Source: Proteus sp. FME41 (GTDB taxonomy: Bacteria > Pseudomonadota > Gammaproteobacteria > Enterobacterales > Enterobacteriaceae). Taken from it: a DNA stretch of 64,000 nt. How positions within the stretch are numbered: the stretch's first letter is position 1; each line of letters opens with the position of its first letter. Below are positions 30,163-38,612 of this stretch, piece by piece. Under the pieces are notes generated by a model that was not told the DNA's origin, searched no databases, and saw only the letters and a program-made list of their open reading frames with translations. The position numbers were made by a program, and so were the translations under genes. Location: the NCBI RefSeq assembly GCF_014897315.1, contig NZ_JABUYL010000003.1, forward strand, positions 1 through 64,000, given 5' to 3'.

Positions 30163-30450
30163 ATGTCAAAGATTTATCCCATTTCTCAAATTATTGGGCA
30201 CAAAATTCGTAAACAACGCCAGCAACTCCGCTTATCAGCAAAAGTTGTCGCTGAACGAGTCGGTATTAGCCAACAACAATTTTCACGTTACGAGAATGGG
30301 CTGTGTAAAATTGATGTTGATATGCTCTTTCATATTGCCCAAGAGCTGAAAGTGACCCCTGCGTTTTTTTTACCTCCAAATGAAGAACAAGTTTCTGCTA
30401 TTGCTCTCACGCAATCTAAACAATTTTGGAGTGCTCAGAGCCAAATTTAA
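30163..30450 (+). CDS. MrpJ-family HTH transcriptional regulator (orphan)
   Basis: 95 residues from ATG 30163, which has GAGG six bases upstream; in-frame starts at 30151 and 30046 are possible but less likely. An XRE-type HTH at about residues 12-66 includes SQQQFSRYENG, the hallmark of the MrpJ family. In Proteus mirabilis these regulators usually end fimbrial operons and repress flagellar genes. No fimbrial gene is nearby, so this is an orphan copy. Function inferred from family. Confidence 0.85.
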   Translation: MSKIYPISQIIGHKIRKQRQQLRLSAKVVAERVGISQQQFSRYENGLCKIDVDMLFHIAQELKVTPAFFLPPNEEQVSAIALTQSKQFWSAQSQI

Positions 30451-30751
30451 TGCTGCGTATGGAAATCGGACTTTTTATCTTTCAGCTACGATAAATAAGA
30501 TTTCCATATATCATTCTTAATTGGATGATTTTATTAAGTATTATTACCTGAAGATATCAATTTTATTTATCCTTTCTATTTAGAACACCAATTTTTTTTC
30601 TTTTATAAAAGAAAATGTTAATGCTATTTTCACTTAATTTCTCGTAAACTTAAGCGATATTTTTCATATAGATTATCTCCTATTTCTAATACAAATTGTG
30701 TTAACCTTATTAAGAATAATAACAATTATCATTCAATAATAAGGATTAAAC
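30451..30751. other. Promoter region of the iron operon
   Basis: 301 bp without a gene, AT-rich. A near-perfect Fur site lies at its 3' end; see the separate entry. Nothing else recognised. Confidence 0.55.
30717..30731 (+). promoter_or_regulatory. Fur box upstream of the iron-uptake operon
   Basis: TAATAACAATTATCA matches 12 of 14 defined positions of the 7-1-7 Fur consensus TGATAAT-N-ATTATCA. It lies 20 bp before the start codon of the P19-like gene, where bound Fe-Fur would block transcription. It predicts iron repression of the downstream five genes. Confidence 0.75.
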
Positions 30752-31309
30752 ATGAAATATCGTTATGCGCTCTCTTTTACTGCATTATCATTTCTCTCTA
30801 CTTCTGCTTTCGCTCTAGAGTATCCCGTAGGCCATCCTATTATTAAAAATGGTATGGAAATTCAAGGGGTTTATCTTCAACCTATTACAATGGATACCGA
30901 AGAAGGTCATCATGCGATGAACCATTTGGCTGCCGACAAAGCGGACATCCATTTAGAAGCGGATATTCATGCCACTGAAGATAATCCTAATGGCTTTGCT
31001 GAAGGCGATTGGATCCCTTATCTCACTGTCGAATACACCGTAACAAAATCTGATGCCCCCGCAAAAAAACAACAAGGTGTTTTCATGGCAATGGTTGCCA
31101 ATGATGGTGCTCATTATGGTGAAAACTTGAAGCTAGAGGGTAACGGTCAATATAACGTTACTTATAAGATTTACCCACCTTCATACAATAAAGATATTGC
31201 TTTTGGTCGTCATATTGACAAAGAAACAGGTGTAGCACCTTGGTTTGAACCTTTTGAAGTGTCATGGGATTTCACCTACAGCGGTACTGGTCGTAAAGGC
31301 AGTTATTAA
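30752..31309 (+). CDS. Periplasmic P19/FtrA-type iron-transport protein
   Basis: 185 residues with a Sec signal peptide cleaved after about residue 21 (STSAFA). The mature part matches the P19/Tpd/FetP/FtrA family, periplasmic beta-sandwich proteins that bind copper and iron: conserved Met and His residues in EGHHAMNHLAADKADIHLEA and the late GRHIDKETGV. It is the first gene of a five-gene iron operon behind a Fur box. Likely to bind or oxidise iron for the FTR1 permease. Confidence 0.88.
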   Translation: MKYRYALSFTALSFLSTSAFALEYPVGHPIIKNGMEIQGVYLQPITMDTEEGHHAMNHLAADKADIHLEADIHATEDNPNGFAEGDWIPYLTVEYTVTKSDAPAKKQQGVFMAMVANDGAHYGENLKLEGNGQYNVTYKIYPPSYNKDIAFGRHIDKETGVAPWFEPFEVSWDFTYSGTGRKGSY

Positions 31310-31377
31310 TTAGTTTGATAATGGATAAGCCCAACAAAGTAGGTTTATCCCTTTTCTCTTTTTTAAGTGAAACACTG

Positions 31378-31725
31378 ATGATTAAACATCTCTATAAATA
31401 CACACTATTACTGCTATTCATGGTGACAACCTCTGTTTTTGCCGCAGAAAAGTACACCGTTGAACTAGAAATGAAAGATGGCGCACTTATTCCTCAAGTC
31501 CTCGACGTGCCTGCTAAAACCCCCATTAGAATAAAAATTCGTAATACAGGCACCAGCCCTGTTGAGTTTGAAAGCACACAGTTACGTAAAGAAAAAGTAT
31601 TAGCGCCAGGTGCAAATTCTGTCGTTGTAATCGCACCATTAAAACCCGGTCGTTACACTTTCTTTGATGATTTTCACCTATCTCATCCTCAGGGTGAAAT
31701 TATTGCAACTGAAAAGGCAGAGTAA
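31378..31725 (+). CDS. Periplasmic cupredoxin-domain protein (FtrB/EfeO-N-like)
   Basis: 115 residues from ATG 31378, where a signal peptide begins (ending SVFAAEK, about residue 21); an in-frame upstream start at 31315 gives a poor N-terminus. The rest is a single EfeO-type cupredoxin fold (IRIKIRNTGTSPVEFEST and the C-terminal GRYTFFDDFH). In E. coli EfeO this domain is fused to the M75 domain; here it is free, as in Bordetella FtrB. It lies 2 bp before the permease gene. Confidence 0.85.
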   Translation: MIKHLYKYTLLLLFMVTTSVFAAEKYTVELEMKDGALIPQVLDVPAKTPIRIKIRNTGTSPVEFESTQLRKEKVLAPGANSVVVIAPLKPGRYTFFDDFHLSHPQGEIIATEKAE

Positions 31726-31727
31726 TT

Positions 31728-32564
31728 ATGGGACAAGTTCTGTTTGTTGTTTGGCGAGAAAGCTTTGAAGCACTGTTGGTTATTGGGATTATTTATGCCT
31801 GGATAAAGCGTTCATCAACACCACAACAAAGCATGAAGTATCTATGGGGGGGGGTCGGCTTAGGCATATTCCTTGCCATTATTCTGGCCCTGAGTATTTA
31901 TGGCGTATTTAGTTCGTTAGAAGATATGTGGCAATCTCTGTTTATGATTATTATGGAGATACTCGCCTGTATACTTATCGTTCAAATGGTTTACTGGATG
32001 AACGGGCAAGGGAAGTCATTAAAAACCAATATAGAAAATGAACTCGCTCAAAAAACACAACAGCAAAGTGCGTGGGGTATCTTACTAATTATCGCCATTG
32101 CTATTGCTAGAGAAGGCAGTGAAGTTGTCGTTTTTCTATCCAGCCATATTATGGCGCTCAATACACAAACAGCACTTCCTTTCTTTATCGAAGTCTTTAT
32201 TGGTTTACTGGTCGCCGCATTAACACTTTGGCTATTTTTACTCACTTCCAAAGTCGTTTCATGGCGCTATTTCTTTACGATAACCGGTTTCTTATTGCTC
32301 TTTCTTGCCGTGTCTTTACTCTTAAAAGCCGTAGAAGAAATTACAAATCTGCTGATTGAAATAGATGTTGAACTCCCTGATTTCTTGATTTATCCACTTT
32401 GGGATATCAGTCATATTCTGGATGATTCAAGCGTATTTGGTAACTTCTTAGTGTCGTTCTTCGCTTATCGCTCTCAACCTATTGGGCTAAGCGTAGTCAC
32501 GTTTATTGTGTATTGGGTCGCGGTTGCGCTGTTATTTAAGCGAGGGGCTCAACATGCTAAATAG
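31728..32564 (+). CDS. efeU: FTR1-family iron permease EfeU-like
   Basis: 278 residues with seven hydrophobic helices. Both iron-translocation REXXE motifs are present: Arg10-Glu11..Glu14 (WRESFEALL) and Arg128-Glu129..Glu132 (AREGSEVV). Transports iron across the inner membrane, in this family as Fe3+ after oxidation. A run of nine G (31846-31854) codes for part of WGGV at residues 40-43 and is a possible slippage site. The stop overlaps the next start by 11 bp. Confidence 0.92.
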   Translation: MGQVLFVVWRESFEALLVIGIIYAWIKRSSTPQQSMKYLWGGVGLGIFLAIILALSIYGVFSSLEDMWQSLFMIIMEILACILIVQMVYWMNGQGKSLKTNIENELAQKTQQQSAWGILLIIAIAIAREGSEVVVFLSSHIMALNTQTALPFFIEVFIGLLVAALTLWLFLLTSKVVSWRYFFTITGFLLLFLAVSLLLKAVEEITNLLIEIDVELPDFLIYPLWDISHILDDSSVFGNFLVSFFAYRSQPIGLSVVTFIVYWVAVALLFKRGAQHAK

Positions 32565-33477
32565 CTCAAAATCAAAAGGTAAAAACCTCACTCCCTTTCT
32601 GTTGATATTGCTATTTTCTTTTCCTGTTTATGCTGAAAAGATCATTCAAGGTATCATTCAAGACGGTGAAAACATTGTCGTTGCTAAAGGGGATATTCCT
32701 ACCCCTGATAAATTCAAAGCTGATATTTTACATTATCGCGAAAAGGCGGTTGAACAATTAGCACTCGTTGAAAAAGCACTCGATATATTAATTGTGAATA
32801 GTGAAAATAATCAGCTTGTTAATGCCCAACATGCCTACCAACAAGCACATTATCATTATGAAGTGATCCGCCCTATTATTGCACTTTTTGGATCAAGTGA
32901 ACGCTTATTAAATAATCGTGCTGATTTCTTTCTTGAAAGAGAACATTCACCTCGGTTTTCAGGATTTCATTTAGTTGAATATCAACTCTTTAAATTAGAA
33001 GATACCCAAAAAGCAACAGCGTCTGCCAAAGCACTATTAAGAGATATCAGCGACTTAAAGAAACGCTTAGCCATTGAAGACATTCCCATTCCAAAATTAG
33101 TTCAATCCGCAGGGGATAGCTTAGAATTTATTTTAACTGACAAACTGGCCGGAATTGAAAATCAATATTCAAATAGCGATCTGGGAGATAGTTACGCAAA
33201 TTTAGTCGGATCGCGCTTAATTGTGACGATCTTATCTGACCATATTCCTCCCCCTGAATATCAATCTCTGATCAAACAATACGACAATATTGGTGCTCTA
33301 CTTTTAAAATATCAGCGTGATGAAGGGCTATTTCAGCCTTTGAATACACTTTCTGAAACAGAAAAAAGTTGGCTTTTTTCTCAAGTCACACAATTAGCAG
33401 AGCAAGTCGCTAATTTACGTAGCACGCTCAATATTGATGTCTATTATCACTATAAAGAAGCCAGTGATGAAAAATAA
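32554..33477 (+). CDS. efeO: Periplasmic EfeO-like M75 (imelysin) protein
   Basis: 307 residues from ATG 32554, preceded by GAGGGG. N-terminal signal peptide (hydrophobic LLILLFSFPVYA, residues about 14-25). The rest is the peptidase-M75 fold with the HXXE metal motif in FHLVEYQLF. E. coli EfeO carries an N-terminal cupredoxin domain; that domain is absent here and provided by the separate upstream gene. Binds iron and passes it to the permease by family inference. Confidence 0.88.
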   Translation: MLNSSKSKGKNLTPFLLILLFSFPVYAEKIIQGIIQDGENIVVAKGDIPTPDKFKADILHYREKAVEQLALVEKALDILIVNSENNQLVNAQHAYQQAHYHYEVIRPIIALFGSSERLLNNRADFFLEREHSPRFSGFHLVEYQLFKLEDTQKATASAKALLRDISDLKKRLAIEDIPIPKLVQSAGDSLEFILTDKLAGIENQYSNSDLGDSYANLVGSRLIVTILSDHIPPPEYQSLIKQYDNIGALLLKYQRDEGLFQPLNTLSETEKSWLFSQVTQLAEQVANLRSTLNIDVYYHYKEASDEK

Positions 33478-34732
33478 AACTCTCTTTAAATCGTTATCAA
33501 CAGCTCCCGTTAACCTCAATAAACGCACAACATTAAAATGGCTAGGCGGGAGTTTATTACTCGCCAGTATGGGGGCCCATGCAATAGAAAAACAAGGTGC
33601 TTCGTCAGTACCTCGTTATCAACGTGCTATTGCGTATTTAGGAAAACATCAGGCTGGGGTGATTACACCAGAACAAAAGCATGCTTCGCTAATTGCTCTT
33701 AATCTGACCGTAACAACCGCTGATGAAGTGAAAAAAATATTTACCACACTAACGCAACGAATTGCATTTTTGACTCAACCTCGTGAATTAGAACAAAGAA
33801 AAAACCCACATCTGCCCCCCGCAGAGTCAGGAATTTTAGGCACACAATTACACCCTGATGAATTAACCGTAACGGTTGCATTGGGTGATAGCATTTTTGA
33901 TCACCGTTTTGGTTTTCAAGCTAAAAAGCCCAAACGCTTAGTACCGATGAAACCCTTTCCTAATGACCGATTAGATCCCAAATGGTGTGGTGGTGATGTC
34001 TTGCTTCAACTTTGTGCCAATAGTCAAGAAAGCGTGATTTATGCATTAAGAGATATTTTAAAATACCTTTCAGGCCAGGTTTATGCGGTATGGAAAATAG
34101 ATGGTTTTCTTCCTGCTCGTGATATTGATAATCGGCAAACACCGATCAATCTTTTTGGCTTTAAAGATGGCTCAGGGAACGCACCTTCTTCTGATAATGC
34201 CTTAATGGATTCTCTAGTTTGGATCACGGAAAAACAAAAAGAGCCACAATGGTGTTTAGGTGGAAGTTATCAAGCCGTACGTCTTATTCGGTTTGCCTTG
34301 GAATTTTGGGATAGAACGCCGCTTGAAGATCAAGAAAATAACTTTGGTCGCCATCGATCAACGGGTGCACCAATTGGGATGAAGCAAGAAATGGACGATC
34401 CTGAGTTTGAAAAAGACCCTCATGGTGACAGAGTGCTATTTGATTCTCATATGCGAAGAGCTGAACCAAGAAATCCAGAACGTTACAGCGCAAAACTACG
34501 CCGACGCAGTTACAGTTATTCGTTAGGATTAACTCCATCTGGTCAGTTAGATATGGGACTGATTTTTATCTCGTTTCAAAATGATCTTAAAAAAGGATTT
34601 ATTGATACCCAAAAACGGTTAGATGGTGAACCCTTAGAGCGCTATATCAAACCGTTCGGTGGCGGATATTACTTTGTATTACCTGGTATTTCACAACAAA
34701 GTGATCTGCTTGCAAAAGGATTATTTGATTAA
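33467..34732 (+). CDS. efeB: Dyp-type haem peroxidase EfeB-like
   Basis: 421 residues from ATG 33467, which overlaps efeO by 11 bp. The peroxidase signature GFKDGSGN (GXXDG) and the proximal haem region DSHMRRAEPRN are visible. Exported, but its signal reads NKRTTLKWLGG: KR in place of the canonical twin Arg, followed by a hydrophobic core ending AHA. In the EfeUOB system this enzyme oxidises Fe2+ or releases iron in the periplasm; here it closes the operon. Confidence 0.9.
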   Translation: MKNKTLFKSLSTAPVNLNKRTTLKWLGGSLLLASMGAHAIEKQGASSVPRYQRAIAYLGKHQAGVITPEQKHASLIALNLTVTTADEVKKIFTTLTQRIAFLTQPRELEQRKNPHLPPAESGILGTQLHPDELTVTVALGDSIFDHRFGFQAKKPKRLVPMKPFPNDRLDPKWCGGDVLLQLCANSQESVIYALRDILKYLSGQVYAVWKIDGFLPARDIDNRQTPINLFGFKDGSGNAPSSDNALMDSLVWITEKQKEPQWCLGGSYQAVRLIRFALEFWDRTPLEDQENNFGRHRSTGAPIGMKQEMDDPEFEKDPHGDRVLFDSHMRRAEPRNPERYSAKLRRRSYSYSLGLTPSGQLDMGLIFISFQNDLKKGFIDTQKRLDGEPLERYIKPFGGGYYFVLPGISQQSDLLAKGLFD

Positions 34733-34745
34733 TTTCCACTCTATT

Positions 34746-34782
34746 TTGAGGCACTTTGCCCTGCAACCGCAAAGTGCCTCAA
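34746..34782. terminator. Hairpin between efeB and the iclR-type gene
   Basis: Perfect 14-bp arms (TTGAGGCACTTTGC with GCAAAGTGCCTCAA) around a 9-base loop, between two convergent genes. T tract is weak on the plus strand. Likely a bidirectional terminator. Confidence 0.75.
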
Positions 34783-34798
34783 TAAATCTCACCTACAA

Positions 34799-35488
34799 TT
34801 AACGCGTAAATTGTGCCATTTTTGCTTTTAAAGCATTGCCCAGCGCTATCTGCTTTTCAGGTTCAATAAATCCCATCGTCAGTACGGCAGCAACCATTTT
34901 CCCTTTTCGATTAATCACAGGGCATGAAATAGATTGTGCGCCTGGGATCCCTTCAGCAGGTTCATGACGGATAGCAAAACCTTGTTGGCGAATAGTATTT
35001 TGCTGTTTTTCAGACAAACCTGCATCAATCTCTAAATCACTAAAGATCGCAAAAACAGCGCCCGCAGCACTGACTTTATAAGGCACAGGAGTATCCGGTA
35101 AAAAATCAATATCAACATGTTTAAAACTGCGATTATATCGCGTTAAAAGAAGTTGATTACCTTGCGAAATGACCAACCCTGTAGACATATTATGTTCATC
35201 TCTAAATTCACATAATAGCTGATTAATTTCATCAACAAAGGACTGTGGCTTAGGCGTTGCTTCGGCTAATAAGAGAATTTTACTGCCCAAACAATACTGA
35301 CTTCCTTCACTTTCTTGATACAACATTTCAGCGCGACAAAGTGAGACTAAATACTTATGTAAGCGACTTTTTGAAAGCGAACAGGCTTTTGCAATATCTG
35401 ACGATCGGGCGATACCTCCATTCGACGCAATAAATTCGAGAATAGTAATAGCGATATCAACCGAGTTAACTCCTTGAGAATTCTGCAT
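34799..35488 (-). CDS. IclR-family transcriptional regulator
   Basis: 229 residues. N-terminal winged HTH (SDIAKACSLSKSRLHKYLVSL) at about 27-50, then the effector domain with the conserved PAEGIPGAQSISCPVINRKG stretch near residue 180. It is divergent from the molybdoenzyme operon across about 225 bp and is the best candidate regulator of it, by position. The ligand is unknown. Confidence 0.88.
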   Translation of the reverse strand: MQNSQGVNSVDIAITILEFIASNGGIARSSDIAKACSLSKSRLHKYLVSLCRAEMLYQESEGSQYCLGSKILLLAEATPKPQSFVDEINQLLCEFRDEHNMSTGLVISQGNQLLLTRYNRSFKHVDIDFLPDTPVPYKVSAAGAVFAIFSDLEIDAGLSEKQQNTIRQQGFAIRHEPAEGIPGAQSISCPVINRKGKMVAAVLTMGFIEPEKQIALGNALKAKMAQFTR

Positions 35489-35713
35489 TTATTTTCTTCA
35501 CACCTATTCGTTGTTTACTTTTCTTTATGACGATATCCCATTATTCTTTTTTTATCATTCTTACTAGTTTATTTCACTGAAACCTTATTTTTAATAGGGA
35601 CTTTTAACCATTTTCTGTCGATTATTTTCTTTGTCTATTTTTAGATGATCTAACTCAAGGTTAACTATATATGAATTGAGTTTATATATAGTTAACTTTT
35701 CTTGTGCGTGAGA

Positions 35714-38056
35714 ATGTCTATGTCTAAAAATCAAAAGTGGGAATTAAATAGAAGAACGTTGTTAAAAGGAATGGGTGCCATTGGCGTGGCGGCTCTTTCT
35801 CCTAACGCGTTCAGTCTAGTTAATGAAAATAAACCCCTATTTAATCAGAAGCTACGGATCAAATTATCCGAATATAAAACCTTTCGTTCAACCTGTGCGA
35901 TGGAATGTCTGCACTGTAACCTAACAGCTTTTACACATAACGGACAACTTATCAAAATTGAAGCCACTGAAGGCTTTAATGTGAAATGCTGTTTACGTGG
36001 TATGAGCCGAACCAAATGGGTATACCATAAAGATCGTTTAACCACACCTTTATTGCGGGTGGGTGAAAAAGGAAAAGCGGAATTCAAGCCTATTAGCTGG
36101 GATGAAGCACTCGATCTTATTGAAAAGAATATCAGAGAAACCATTGATAAGTTTGGCAATGAGGGGCTATTTATCTCCACCCATGCAGGCAATATGGACT
36201 CGATTAAAAATGATATGGGTAAAGCTTTTTTTGATTATTTAGGTGGCTCAACAAAACAAGCAGGCTCTCTTTGCTGCTCTGCAGTAACCGCAGCAATGAT
36301 CCCAATGGTTGGCCTGCGTTATGCCGATACCCGTGATACCGTAAAAGACAGCCGCTATATTCTTTGTTGGGGAAATAACCCAGCCGTCACCATGCAGGCC
36401 TATTTTAAAAATTACAATCAAGCTCGCCGAAATGGCGCCAGAATGGTCGTCATTGACCCTCGTTTTAACGAAACAGCGGCCAAAGCAGATGAGTGGATCC
36501 CTATCGTTCCGGGCACCGATACCGCGCTAGCATTAGGTATGATCAAAATTATCATTGAAGAAAATCTCACTGATAAACCTTTTTTACGTGCGCATACAGG
36601 TGCAGTGTACCTTGTAGACTCACAACAAAAACTACTGCGCCTATCTGATGATGATAAAGATAGTTATCTGGTTTTTGATACCTTAAGTCAGCAATGTGTT
36701 CACCATGAAACACCGAATATTGTGCCTGCGTTAACGCATGATGAACTTCCTGCTAATGCTGATTATATAACGGTCTTTGAGCAAATTTACCAACAAGCAC
36801 AATCTTGGACAATTGAAAAAACAAGCCAAGAAACAGATATCCCGAAAGAAACGATTATTCGTTTAGCGCGTGATTATGCCACCACAAAACCTGCCATGAT
36901 TGTACAAAATATGTCAGGCGCACAGCGAACTGAATTTGGTGCTTATGTTGCTGCTAGCCAATTTTATCTCGCTTTATTAACTGGCAATATCGGCAAAAAA
37001 GGTGCTGGAATTTGTGACGCGGGTGGAGCTCGTCAAATGGCGAAATTTAGCCCAATAATACCACCCGCACCTAATGCAAAACCCATCAAACCTATTCCTG
37101 TTGCAAAAGTCGGAGATTGGATTGTCAATGAGCGCCCTCACCCGATTAATTTCTGGTGGATAATGACCATGGGTGTGATGACACAATTACCTAACACCAA
37201 TATGGTGCGTAACGCGCTGAAAAAAGTCCCTTTTGTGGTCGTTGCTGATAATTTAATGTCATCCACTGCGCTTTATGCTGATCTCGTGCTTCCTGTTACC
37301 ACTATTTTTGAAGACACCAGTTTAATGGCAGGGGTTCGTAGCCAATATGTACAATTAATGGAAAAAGCAGTCGAACCACCAGGAGAGGCAAAACCTGATT
37401 ACTGGATCTTTGCCCGTCTTGCAGAACGTTTTGGCTTTGGTGACGTCTTTAATCAACCTATTGAACACTACATTGATGCTTGCCTTAAAGGCTCTGGTAT
37501 TACTCGTGAAATGTTAGAAAAAGGCCCTGTTCGTCCAGTTGAAGGCGATTGGATCCCCTTTAAAGATGGCGTTTTCCGTACTTCAACGAAAAAAGCACAC
37601 TTTTTTATTGAAGAGTGGAAAGACAAAAATTTCTCCCCAATTGTCACTTATTATCCAGTAAAAGAATCCACAAAAGGCTCACCAGAGCTTGCAAAAAAAT
37701 ACCCATTAATGGCAGTACAACGCAAGCTGGCCCGAAGTGTTCACTCCAGCCATGGCATGAATGAATGGATTTTAGAAGTGCAACGCAATCAGCCCAACGT
37801 TCTTATTCATCCTAATGACGCCTTAGCGCGTGGAATTAAAGACGGTGAATGGGCTATCGCCTTTAATGACCGAGGTGAACACCGCGCCATTGCTGTTGTG
37901 ACGACGCATATTAAGCAAGGTGTTGTCTCATTAGATAATGGATGGTGGGAACAACAAGGCGGAAGCAGCAGCCATGTGACTAACGACCATGTTGAGCCTT
38001 TAGGTAACGGTCATTGTTGTAATAGCACCTTAGTTAACGTAAGAAGGGAGGCATAA
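35714..38056 (+). CDS. DMSO reductase-family molybdopterin oxidoreductase, catalytic subunit
   Basis: About 780 residues from ATG 35714 (an upstream TTG is in frame). Tat signal RRTLLKGMGAIG marks export to the periplasm. Fe-S-binding cysteines occur as CAMECLHC plus a later KCC. Molybdopterin-binding segments include ILCWGNNPAVTMQ, VVIDPRFNETAAKADEWIPI and the C-terminal MDP-binding domain with HCCNSTLVNV. The probable metal-ligand region reads GSLCCSAVT, so a Cys or Ser ligand is possible. Substrate (DMSO, TMAO, thiosulfate or other) cannot be told. Confidence 0.82.
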   Translation: MSMSKNQKWELNRRTLLKGMGAIGVAALSPNAFSLVNENKPLFNQKLRIKLSEYKTFRSTCAMECLHCNLTAFTHNGQLIKIEATEGFNVKCCLRGMSRTKWVYHKDRLTTPLLRVGEKGKAEFKPISWDEALDLIEKNIRETIDKFGNEGLFISTHAGNMDSIKNDMGKAFFDYLGGSTKQAGSLCCSAVTAAMIPMVGLRYADTRDTVKDSRYILCWGNNPAVTMQAYFKNYNQARRNGARMVVIDPRFNETAAKADEWIPIVPGTDTALALGMIKIIIEENLTDKPFLRAHTGAVYLVDSQQKLLRLSDDDKDSYLVFDTLSQQCVHHETPNIVPALTHDELPANADYITVFEQIYQQAQSWTIEKTSQETDIPKETIIRLARDYATTKPAMIVQNMSGAQRTEFGAYVAASQFYLALLTGNIGKKGAGICDAGGARQMAKFSPIIPPAPNAKPIKPIPVAKVGDWIVNERPHPINFWWIMTMGVMTQLPNTNMVRNALKKVPFVVVADNLMSSTALYADLVLPVTTIFEDTSLMAGVRSQYVQLMEKAVEPPGEAKPDYWIFARLAERFGFGDVFNQPIEHYIDACLKGSGITREMLEKGPVRPVEGDWIPFKDGVFRTSTKKAHFFIEEWKDKNFSPIVTYYPVKESTKGSPELAKKYPLMAVQRKLARSVHSSHGMNEWILEVQRNQPNVLIHPNDALARGIKDGEWAIAFNDRGEHRAIAVVTTHIKQGVVSLDNGWWEQQGGSSSHVTNDHVEPLGNGHCCNSTLVNVRREA

Positions 38057-38058
38057 TC

Positions 38059-38610
38059 ATGGCGAAGAAACAATATGGTTTTCTAATAAATACCAAAGAT
38101 TGTTATGGTTGCCGCACCTGCTCGATGGCCTGTAAATCTGAAAACGTAACGCCTCCTGGCGTGCTGTGGCGTCGAGTTCGTGAGTTCAATGAAGATCAGC
38201 CCAATGCACAAGCTTTTATTACGATGTCTTGTAACCATTGTGACGATCCACAATGCCTTAAAGTCTGCCCTGCTGACACCTATACTAAACGCGAAGATGG
38301 TATTGTCGTGCAAGATCATGACAAATGTATCGGTTGTCAGATGTGTATTATGGCGTGTCCTTATAACGCACCGGTTTATGATCCGGTCGAAGGAAAAACC
38401 AGTAAATGCAATATGTGTGCAGATAGGCTAGATGAAGGTTTAAAACCGCGTTGTGTTGAATCTTGTCCAACAGGTGCCATTGAGTTTGGTGAAATTGAAG
38501 ATCTACGTAAAAAACACACAACAAATTGGGCTTTATTAGAAAAACGCTACGGTGTACCCGATCACACCATCAGCAACCCTAATATTGTCATTATTGGTAT
38601 GGAGGATTAA
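38059..38610 (+). CDS. Four-cluster ferredoxin subunit, DmsB-like
   Basis: 183 residues with the four-by-[4Fe-4S] cysteine pattern: CYGCRTCSMAC, CNHCDDPQCLKVCP, CIGCQMCIMACP and CNMCADRL to CVESCP. It should carry electrons from the membrane anchor to the catalytic subunit. Starts 2 bp after the catalytic subunit and ends 2 bp before the anchor, so the three form a tight operon. Confidence 0.92.
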   Translation: MAKKQYGFLINTKDCYGCRTCSMACKSENVTPPGVLWRRVREFNEDQPNAQAFITMSCNHCDDPQCLKVCPADTYTKREDGIVVQDHDKCIGCQMCIMACPYNAPVYDPVEGKTSKCNMCADRLDEGLKPRCVESCPTGAIEFGEIEDLRKKHTTNWALLEKRYGVPDHTISNPNIVIIGMED

Positions 38611-38612
38611 TT

